From Leptobrachium leishanense (lineage: Eukaryota; Chordata; Amphibia; Anura; Megophryidae): a stretch of 64,000 nucleotides of DNA. The DNA is taken from assembly GCA_009667805.1 (NCBI GenBank), contig RXON01001508.1, positions 1-64,000 on the forward strand, given 5' to 3'. The translations under genes were made by a program, and so were the position numbers. The notes below the pieces were generated by a model. It searched no databases. It was not told where the DNA came from and saw only the letters and a program-made list of their open reading frames with translations. Each line of letters opens with the position of its first letter. Positions within the stretch are counted from its first letter, which is position 1. Shown here one piece after another: positions 55,573 through 64,000 of this stretch.

Positions 55573-57721
55573 TGGTGAAATAGCGGCCTGGCACGTGGGG
55601 ATGCAATGGTAGGGGGAGGGTCTGCAGGGTATGGGATGAGTGTGGTTTCGTACGGCCAAGCTCAGGTGCCTTCCTGGTTTGCAGATCCTCTCGGCCTGCT
55701 ATTTGCGATATAAAGATACCCCTGAGCAGACGTGTGGTCATCCTGCTTAGCCACATGGGGCCGCTATTTCTGGGCAATATGTGTGGTGCATTGCATTTGC
55801 TGATGTTATCTGGCAATGGTTTTGGAGCACCCCGAAATAGGAGCAAGAAGTGAGGAGTTCATTGAAGGAGTGATAAGGCTGGGAACACACTCTTCATTGA
55901 AGGCGCGATAAGGAGCCTTTTGTGGGGTAAGAGGAAAGGTCACTGGTTTTTTATTGGTGGCAGTAAAAAGAGGGTCCTCGTTTTTGGTGGCGGTGAAATA
56001 GGCGGCCTGGCACATGGAGGGCGATAGTGGGGGGAGGGTCTGCAGGGTACAGGGTGAGTGTGGTTTCATATGGCCAAGCTCAGGTGCCTTCCTGGTTTGC
56101 AGATCCTCTCGGCCTGCTATCTGCCATAAAAATACACTGAGCAGACGTGTGGTCATCCTGCTTAGCCACGTGGGGCGCTATTTCTGGGCAATGCTTGTGG
56201 TGCATTGCAGTTGCCAGTGTTATCTGGCTGCCAGTGTTATCTGGTGTAGCGTATTTGGCATACGAGGATCGATAATAATAATTCTGCCTTAGAGGCAAAG
56301 AATTTGGCCTTAAGTAATAAAAGACGTGACCTTTTCAAAATGCTAATACTTTGTTGTGTTTTCATTTACGGGAAAAGGGAGGGGGGGCTTGGGGGGTTAG
56401 TAGGTTTAAGAAGGTAACTTACATGGGAGAAGTGTAAGAAGAGGATAGTGGTATAATTCTTAGTTTGAGAGAAAGACTAATTAGGAATGAAGTGAGGATT
56501 AAGAATTATCCCTGTATTACACAAGAGTGAAAGGGAGTGAGTTCCCTTTGTTCTATGGGATCAGGCATGGGCGCCTTTGTTTTATGAGCTGAAACATGGC
56601 TCTTTGTGATTGGCTACAATGAGGAGATAAACAATGGAAAAGGAGGGGGAAGGGAGGATACAAGAGGCAGGGCGTGGGACTATTTTGGTATTGCAGTAAT
56701 TTTTCTTTTACTCCCACCCAACCCACCCTGTTTTGTTTTCTCTTTCATAGATGCTGGTTCTCTACAATGTCAGAAAGGTCACGCAGCAGAAGCACCATGG
56801 ATAGGGGCAATGGAGTGGTGATTTCACCACTAATGCAAGACCGCCTGTGGTTTCCCATATGGAAATATGCCATGTTGCATGAACCCGGTTCGTGGTTTAT
56901 ACGGCCACGTCTGGGGGATTTTCTAAATATGGACATGATTAGTCTACCTATTCCATCAAGTTATACACCATGTTACATGAAGCCAGCCTGTGGTTTTTGA
57001 ACAGCCAAGGTTGGGGGATTGTTCTTTGATTAAAAGCATGGTTTAGAGCAATTATTATCGATCAGATAGTATCCCAAGTGGCTTGAAGACAGTTGGTGTT
57101 TTTTTACGGCCACAACTGGGTGGATTGCGCTTAAATTGGGTACTTTACCATGTGGCAGGAAGCCAGCTGGTGGTTTGTACGGCCACAGCTGGGGGATTGC
57201 GCTTTAAGATGGACATGGTTTAGGTTAGGGATGAGCAGTGAAATAGGCGGCCTGGCACGTGGAGGGCGATAGTGGGGGGAGGGTCTGCAGGGTACGGGGT
57301 GAGTGTGGTTTCATACGGCCAAGCTCAGGTGCCTTCCTGGTTTGCAGATCCTCTCGGCCTGCTATCTGCCATAAAAATACACTGAGCAGACGTGTGGTCA
57401 TCCTGCTTAGCCACGTGGGGCGCTATTTCTGGGCAATGCTTGTGGTGCATTGCAGTTGCCAGTGTTATCTGGCTGCCAGTGTTATCTGGTGTAGCGTATT
57501 TGGCATACGAGGATCGATAATAATAATTCTGCCTTAGAGGCAAAGAATTTGGCCTTAAGTAATAAAAGACGTGACCTTTTCTAAATGCCAATACTTTGTT
57601 GTGTTTTCATTTACGGGAAAAGGGAGGGGGCGGGGTGGGTGGGGGGGTTTGGGGGGTTAGTAGGTTTAAGAAGGCAACTTACATGGGAGAAGCTGTAAGA
57701 AGAGGATAGGGGTATAATTCT
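55573..57721. repeat. Repeat B, three copies, and the B-A-B terminal arrangement
   Basis: Copies at 55573-55818 (partial), 55992-56460 and 57238-57721 share GTGAAATAGGCGGCCTGGC, AGGTGCCTTCCTGGTTTGCA and CATCCTGCTTAGCCACG; the last two also share ACGTGACCTTTTCW and end ATAATTCTTA. Copy 2 is followed at once by repeat A copy 2 (56467-56712). 56767-56821 then starts MSERSRSRSTMDRGN, which looks like a gag-like N-terminus. Confidence 0.92.
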
Positions 57722-57839
57722 TAACAGATTACAACATGATTTACATATGATACACAAAGGAGCAGCGATTCTGGATCCAAGATATCAACCTGTATGTTAC
57801 AATATGAAACCCTTCCAATCTGAATCAAAAGCTCCCTGT

Positions 57840-59150
57840 GTATAGACAACCCCACAAACTTCACACCGTGTGTTTAGACAACCCCACAAACCTCACACCG
57901 TGTGTATAGACAACCCCACAAACCTCACACCGTGTGTATAGACAACCCCACTAACCTCACACCGTGTGTATAGACAACTTCACAAACCTCACACTGTGTG
58001 TATAGACAACTTCACAAACCTCACACCATGTGTATAGACAACCCCACAAACCTCACACCGTGTGTATAGACAACCCCACAAACCTCACACCGTGTGTATA
58101 GACAACCCCACAAACCTCACACCGTGTGTATAGACAACCCCACAAACCTCACACCGTGTGTATAGAGAACCCCACAAACCTCACACCGTGTGTATAGACA
58201 ACTTCACAAACCTCACACCGTGTGTGTAGACAACCCCACAAACCTCACACCGTGTGTATAGACAACTTCACAAACCTCACACTGTGTGTATAGACAAACC
58301 CACTAACCTCACACCGTGTGTATAGACAACTCCACAAACCCCACACTGTGTGTATAGACAACCCCACAAACCTCACACCGTGTGTATAGACAACTTCACA
58401 AACCTCACACTGTGTGTATAGACAAACCCACTAACCTCACACTGTGTGTATAGACAACTCCACAAACCTCACACCGTATGTATAGACAGCCCCACAAACT
58501 TCACAACGTGTGTATAGACAACCCCACAAACCTCACACAGTGTGTATAGACAACTTCACAAACCTCACACAGTGTACAGACAAACCCACAACCTCACACA
58601 GTGTATAGACAACTTCACAAACCTCAGACCGTGTGTATAGACAACTTCACAAACCTCACACCGTGTGTATAGACAACCCCACAAACCTCACACCGTGTGT
58701 ATAGACAACCACACAAACCTCACACAGTGTGTATAGACAACCCCACAAACCTCACAGTGTACAGACAAACCCACAACCTCACAGTGTATAGACAACTCCA
58801 CAAACCTCACACAGTGTGTATAGACAAACCCACAAACCTCAGTGTACAGACAAACCCACATCCTCACACAGTGTATAGACAACTCCACAAACCTCACACA
58901 GTGTGTATAGACAAACCCACAAACCTCAGTGTACAGACAAACCCACATCCTCACACAGTGTATAGACAACTCCACAAACCTCACACAGTGTGTATAGACA
59001 AACCCACAACCTCACACAGTGTGTATAGACAAACCCACAAACTTCATACAGTGTGTATAGACAACTTCACAAACCTCACACAGTGTGTACAGACAAACCC
59101 ACAACCTCACACAGTTTGTATAGACAACTTCACAAACCTCACAAGCCTAT
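57840..59150. repeat. 32-bp minisatellite, about 40 copies
   Basis: TGTGTATAGACAACCCCACA plus AACCTCACACCG, with CTTCACA variants. The right third has shortened units with ACAGACAAACCCACA. Frames of up to 151 aa on the plus strand are repeat artefacts. Confidence 0.97.
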
Positions 59151-60870
59151 AGGCAACTGTATAAACAGCCCAACACACTGGATTTAATCAGGGAACTAAT
59201 GGGGCCTAGAAGCTCTAAAGGTTATAGGTCATTGAGTTGCGGCCACCTGGCCCACCATACCAGCTCTCTCCTGCAGGCGGATTTCTCATCCTCCGTCCAT
59301 GCCCCAGAATCACAAATATTACAAGTTACAGAAACCTTAGCAATACCGAACGTCACCCATAAATAAAGCATTTTCTTCTTTCCGTTACCAGCAAAGGACC
59401 CGGAGGCATCTCGTCCAGTACCTCACCTGTAATGGGGGGGGGGGGTATAGATAACCCATTAATCCTCGTGGCAGAGATACAGGACCTCAGGCTGAGCGAG
59501 GAGCACCTAGGACACTAAACACTCCTGGATTCGATGGAGATAAAGCTCCTGTCTCTGACTGCAGGTAAAATATTGCATGTGATAGAAGGCCCTCGTTTTT
59601 ATGAATTGTCTCAGACAATAAGATGGGAATCCTGGGTGAAACGAAGTAACAAGTTATTGGACACAGCGTTTCCAGCCTCCAGTTGGCAGGAGCTTGTGGT
59701 AAGAGCTGCCCGGATAATAAGGAGTAAGGATAAATGACAAGGCCGAGATGCGAGAGCCTGATTTCAATTCCATGGAAATAACACTTTCTCTATGGGGACG
59801 CCGGCGACTGTGAAACACGAGCGCCAGATCCAGACCAAACTTTATGATCAGATCCATGTTCTTCACCCGAGGTGTCCAATGTGGCTCGGCCTCGTCCTGT
59901 CGCTTCCCTCAATAAATATAAATGTCAGTGTTATAAATAAGGAAGATTAGGGCTTCCTGACCTTTTCTGTCCAAAAGCTGCTCTCCTTCCACTGCAAGCG
60001 TTTTTTATGGCGGTCCGATGTGTTAACCCTTTTTATTGGGCGGGACGCGTGGGTTTCAGTCGTCCTCGCGCTCCACCGTCCTCCGAGCAACCTGAGCGAT
60101 AAGGTTAAATGGCGCTTCACTTTTAATTAGGCGGCAAAGGGATTATTTCACATCAAAGGTAATGGAGGAGGTTTTATAGGAGCCCCATAAATATTAATTG
60201 TGTAATAAGCAGAACTCAGAAAATGCCGCCTAATATAAAAGATCAACTTTATTAGAGGAAGCAAAAGATTTGTTAAGAGCGCGTTATCTGCGCTGATCGG
60301 CTGGAGCCGCAGTGCAAGGAATTCTCCTGAATGTCACCGTTGTGACATTTCCACGTCCCGGCCTCTTCCTGCGAACAGTAACATTTATTAAATTTAATGT
60401 GCTGACTCTCTCTCTTACCAATTAACTGGGAATATGGTCTAATAAGTAATGTCAGACGCTGCGCCGCGGGGAGGAGGACGGCACCCCGACACAGGACGTG
60501 CCCAACACTTCATGTAAAAATAACACTGACATTTCATGAAATGCGCCGTGTTCCTGTTATACTTTGTAACTTCTTGGTTTGGTTTGGGGCAGAAGGGGTT
60601 AATAACAGCCCATTAATAATAATAATCCGTGCTGTTATTGGCTGATCTCGAGGGTATCATCTCTCAGGTTGCTCTATCACAATCAGCCGCTCACTCAATT
60701 CTCTCCGTCCTGTATCTTTCTCATCCTTTCTACTTTTTCCCCCATTTTCCTGTTTTTTTTATGATTTTGCACTATATGTTCCAGCTTTCTCCATGTTTTA
60801 TCTTACACACACGATACACATTCCAGCCTTCTCTTTTCTAACCGGTTTTAAAGGGCACCACACCCACTTA
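59151..60870. other. Mostly single-copy DNA, possible conserved noncoding element
   Basis: No transposon ends until 60871. A (G)12 run lies at about 59437-59448. 60080-60460 has TTTTAATTAGGCGGCAAAGG, AAATATTAATTGTGTAATAA and AAATTTAATGTG in unique sequence, suggestive of a developmental enhancer. Short frames carry no domain. No gene supported. Confidence 0.35.
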
Positions 60871-61053
60871 CAGGGTTACTCAGAGAGAGAGGTGAAAACC
60901 TTGAGAATTGCCAGGAGAATGAACAATCTAGAACAAACAACCAATTTGGAAAGTGAGATAAATGGGAGAATGTTTCTGGTTTGACTATTTTGACCTAGAA
61001 TTTTAAATTCTCCAGCCATTCTCAAGGTTTTCACCTCTTTCTGAATAACCCTG
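60871..61053. mobile_element. CAGGGTTATTC palindromic MITE, copy 4
   Basis: CAGGGTTACTCAGAGAGAGA and its inverse TTTCTGAATAACCCTG. TTA on both sides (60868-60870, 61054-61056). Confidence 0.9.
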
Positions 61054-61094
61054 TTAATGAATGTAAAATTCTCATGGGTAACTGCATGTAACTT

Positions 61095-61210
61095 CATCAG
61101 GTGTTCCCCCCGTTATGCTTTCTGCCTCCCTTCATCAGGTGTCCCCCCTCCCTTCATCAGGTGTCCCCCATCGGGTGTCCCCCCTCCCTTCATCAGGTGT
61201 TCCCCTCTCA
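61095..61210. repeat. Short GTTCCCCCC/CTTCATCAGGTG repeat
   Basis: Five irregular units of CTTCATCAGGTGTCCCCC type, some lacking the CTTCATCAG. Confidence 0.85.
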
Positions 61211-61389
61211 TGCTGTTGGACTTGTCCATCCTTCCAAAGTGAAGGAAAGCTGTCAATCAGCCACGCTGCACAGCCTCTTGGGTTTAGGTCAGGAATGTAT
61301 GATGAGGGTTTCAACTTGGAGTATCAGGATGTTTGTTTAAGTATTTCTAAATCATAACTAATAACAAAGATTTAATTGTGTGATTAAAA

Positions 61390-61960
61390 GGGTGATGATC
61401 ACCGTGAGCCTCCCATCTGGTGAGGGCCACTGCCACATTGAGCCTCCCATCCGGTGATGGTCACATTGAGCCTCCCATCCGGTGATGGTCACATTGAGCC
61501 TCCCATCAGGTGATGGTCACATCGAGCCTCCCATCCGGTGATGGTCACATTGAGCCTCCCATCCAGTGATGGTCACATCGAGCCTCCCATTCGGTGATGG
61601 TCACATTGAGCCTTCCATCCCGTGATGGTCACATTGAGCCTCCCATCCGGTGATGGTCACATGGAGCCTCCTATCCGGTGATGGTCACATGGAGCCTCCC
61701 ATCCAGTGATGGTCACATCGAGCCTCCCATTCGGTGATGGTCACATTGAGCCTCCCATCCGGTGATGGTCAGTCACATTGAGCCTTCCATCCCGTGATGG
61801 TCACATGGAGCCTCCTATCCGGTGATGGTCAGTCACATTGAGCCTTCCATCCCGTGATGGTCACATTGAGCCTTCCATCCCGTGATGGTCACATTGAGCC
61901 TTCCATCCCGTGATGGTCACATTGAGCCTCCCATCTGGTGATGGTCACATGGAGCCTCCC
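61390..61960. repeat. 28-bp minisatellite, about 20 copies
   Basis: TGATGGTCACATTGAGCCTC plus CCATCCGG. Variants include TTGAGCCTTCCATCCCG and a 4-bp duplicated CAGT (GTCAGTCAC). Confidence 0.97.
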
Positions 61961-62555
61961 CTACAGATAGCTTTGTATCCACTAATCACTCTCCGCCCTC
62001 CACAAAATCCAGTAAGAATGTTGTGATACAATTTGCGTTTGCAGCATCTGGTAAAGTTCAGTTTTTGAGAGATCACGGTGTACTTGGTGTAAGCTGCTGG
62101 GGGAATTAGATGCGTTTTCCTCTCCGGGGGGCGAATCTGTTACACAAAGAAGATTTCTTTAAGGGAATAAGGGAATATATCTTCATCCCGCGTCGTATGA
62201 TTATGTTTACCTTTAAACAAAGCCTTAATTAGAGCAGCGTAATTGTCTGTTACAAACACGGCTTTAATTAGAGGACTGAAATTGTCACTTTCAATTTGCA
62301 TGAAATGCTGTTTTTTTTCATCAGAAATCAGCTGTGTGTGTGAACGGCAAATGCAAAAATGTATAACCGCGGACCCCCGAAATGGGCCCAGAGCGCGCTC
62401 ATAGCATGCCAGCACGTGAGTGAGAGGTCTGTGAGCCCATCACACATAATACACAGAGAGGACACAATACAGGGAGTCTGGGATTTACTGATATGTCTGC
62501 GTTACACATAATACACAGAGAGGACACAATACAGGGAGCCTGGGATTTTCTGATA
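61961..62555. other. Single-copy stretch, possible conserved noncoding element
   Basis: 62130-62400 has CAAAGCCTTAATTAGAGCAG and CACGGCTTTAATTAGAGGAC (similar words 60 bp apart), TTTCAATTTGCATGAAATGC and a T-run. TAATTA and ATTTGCAT are homeobox and POU-type sites. A 60-bp ACACAATACAGGGAGYCTGG direct repeat lies at about 62440-62550. No gene seen. Confidence 0.35.
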
Positions 62556-64000
62556 TAGAAGCATAGAAACATAGAAAAATGTTGGCAGATAAGAACCTTT
62601 CGGCCCATCTAGTCGCCCAATTACATGGATACTTTACCTGGATTTATCTTTTGTTTAGGATAGCCTTATGCCTATCCCATGCCTGCTTAAATTCAATTAC
62701 TGTTTTGGCCTCTACCACTTCTACTGGAAGGCTGTTCCATGTATCCACCACCCTCTCAGTAAAATAATGCTTCCTGATGTTACTTTTAAACCTTTGCCCC
62801 TCTAATCTAAGACTATGTCCTCTTGTTTTGCTACTTTGTTTCCTTTTAAATATATTCCCTTCCTCTACCTTGTGGATTCCCTTTACATATTTAAATGTTT
62901 CTATCATATCTCCTCTGTCTCGTCTTTTTTCCAAGCTGTACATGTTAAGATCATTAAGCCTTTCCTGGTAACTTTTCTCCTTCAAGCCGTACACCATTTT
63001 AGTAGCCCTTCTCTGAACTCTCTCTAAGATGTCTATATCCTTCTGGAGATACAGTCTCCAGTACTGCACACAGTACTCCAAGTGAGGTCTCACCAGTGCT
63101 CTGTACAGTGGCATGAGCACTTCCCTTTTCCTACTGCTAATACCTCTCCTTACACAACCAAGCATTCTGCCAGCATTTCCAAGCATTCTGCCAGCATTTC
63201 CTGCTGCTCTATTACATTGACAACTTACTCTTAGATCCTCTGCAATAATAACCCCTAAATCCCAACCCTCAGATGTATCAAATATTCTATATTCAGCCCT
63301 TGGGTTTTTACGTCCCAGGTGCATTATCTTGCACTTATCCACATTAAAACTCAATTGTCACAGCTCCCACCATTTTTTTAGTTTACCTAAATCATTTGTC
63401 ATTTGGCTGATCCCTCCAGGAACGTCAACCCTGTTGCAAATCTTTGTGTCATCAGCAAAAAGACATACTTTTCCATTAATACCTTCTGCAATATCACTAA
63501 TAAAAATATTAAATAGAATGGGTCCAAGTACTGACCCCTGAGGTACCCCACTGGTAACACGACCTTGCGCCGAATAAACTCCATTTACCACAACCCACTG
63601 TTGCCTGTCACTCAGCCACTGCCTAATCCATTCAACAATATTGGAATCCAAGCTCAAAGATTGCAATTTATTGATAAGCTTCTATGCGGAACAGTATCAA
63701 AAGCCTTACTGATATCTAAATAAGCAATGTCTACTGCACCACCTGTGTCTATTATTTGTGTTACCCAATCAAAAAAATCAATAAGATTAGTTTGGCATGA
63801 TCTCCCTGAGGTAAACCCATGTTGTTTCTGATCCTGTAATCTATGTGTTTTTAGATGTTCAACAATCCTTTCCTTTAACATGGTTTCCATTAATTTCCCC
63901 ACCACTGACGTAAGACTAACTGGCCTATAGTTCCCAGATTCCTCCCTACTACCCTTCTTGTGAATGGGCACAACATTTGCTAATTTCCAGTTTTCTGGGA
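62556..64000 (-). mobile_element. CR1-type LINE, well preserved, runs off the right edge
   Basis: 3' end at about 62560 (ACATAGAAAAATG in plus orientation, with AAGAACCTTTCGGCCCATC), same family as 30570-31842. The RT domain is complete from fingers to C-terminus, and the 5' part lies beyond 64000. Confidence 0.94.
62644..63971 (-). pseudogene. CR1 reverse transcriptase, nearly intact
   Basis: The minus-strand frame from 63971 has RPVSLTSVVGKLMETM and QHGFTSGRSCQTNLIDF (fingers), then YLDISKAFDTVPH. A frameshift occurs at about 63677: GATAAGCTTC here against GATAAGCCTTC in the other copy, one C missing. The second frame holds [16 protein letters not shown] and FADDTKICN. A TGA stop at 63355-63357 stands where the other copy has TGG. 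The third part has [42 protein letters not shown] and NSLPVEVVEAKTVIEF up to the real C-terminus at 62644. So only two small lesions are visible. An ORF1 and endonuclease would be beyond the window. Confidence 0.95.

Larger units (their letters stand above)
49059..57721 (+). mobile_element. DIRS-like tyrosine-recombinase retrotransposon, degenerate
   Basis: Between repeated ends lie pieces of a DIRS Pol: RT (51663-52060), RNase H (52355-52555) and tyrosine recombinase (53890-54640), in that order on the plus strand. A 246-bp repeat A is at 49059-49304 and again at 56467-56712, and a second repeat B is at 55992-56460 and 57238-57721. No LTRs or TSD are seen, as expected for DIRS, which integrates by recombination. 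It carries a piggyBac-like and an L2 insertion. The boundaries are the outer repeat edges and are uncertain. Confidence 0.75.

Noticed and set aside
57840..59150. CRISPR array
   Set aside because: Tandem repeat without unique spacers, in a eukaryotic transposon-rich context.

Overview
This window reads as a slice of a large, transposon-rich vertebrate nuclear genome, most likely an anuran amphibian (frog). That is an inference from the mix of repeats: a Tf1/Sushi-type chromodomain LTR retrotransposon, DIRS-type tyrosine-recombinase retrotransposon, L2 and CR1 LINEs, Tc1-like elements, several hAT families, Harbinger-like MITEs and piggyBac-like TTAA elements, together with long minisatellites. 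A fish, salamander or lungfish cannot be excluded from sequence alone. I found no convincing host protein-coding gene, no tRNA or rRNA gene and no CRISPR array. Every recognisable coding region is transposon-derived and broken by frameshifts, stops or insertions.

Layout. 1-2265: a 41-bp satellite running off the left edge. 2583-2817: a hAT-like MITE. 3985-6081: a hAT element (8-bp TSD) carrying a truncated LINE. 6121-17171: an LTR retrotransposon on the minus strand with both LTRs and a 5-bp TSD. It is interrupted by a SINE in its 3' LTR, by a probable solo LTR (7647-9467) and by a Tc1-like element (11170-14442), which itself carries an L2 LINE (12664-14271). 18326-19548: a 33-bp minisatellite. 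19660-20039: a 380-bp element with a TSD of about 13 bp, a partial direct repeat and a hammerhead-ribozyme fold, resembling an animal retrozyme or Penelope-associated unit. 22965-29334: a hAT with BED-finger transposase remains and a 140-bp tandem array. 30071-32330: a mosaic with a CR1 inside an L2 tail inside AT-rich DNA. 32379-34176: MITEs and a short L1-like tail. 34565-35128: a minisatellite. 36492-41230: a Tc1-like element split by a 2.9-kb hAT that itself contains an L2. 42945-43650: a CCCTAA-rich 25-bp array. 44116-47967: a piggyBac-like element and MITEs, one inserted inside another. 49059-57721: a DIRS-like retrotransposon with RT, RNase H and tyrosine recombinase remains and an unusual A-B-A-B terminal repeat layout. 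57840-59150: a 32-bp minisatellite. 61390-61960: a 28-bp minisatellite. 62556-64000: a nearly intact CR1 running off the right edge.

The most informative signals are mechanistic. The LTR element has a Tf1-like self-priming site, a correctly phased G GGA AAC frameshift heptamer between gag and protease, and matching TSDs 11 kb apart. A SINE and a LINE share a near-identical 3' tail, the expected sign of partnership. The 380-bp hammerhead unit is the best candidate for a little-described system. Between the repeats lie AT-rich, homeobox-site-like single-copy stretches (around 3380-3720, 20600-20950, 35480-35760, 60080-60460 and 62130-62400) that could be conserved noncoding elements. That would need an alignment to test.
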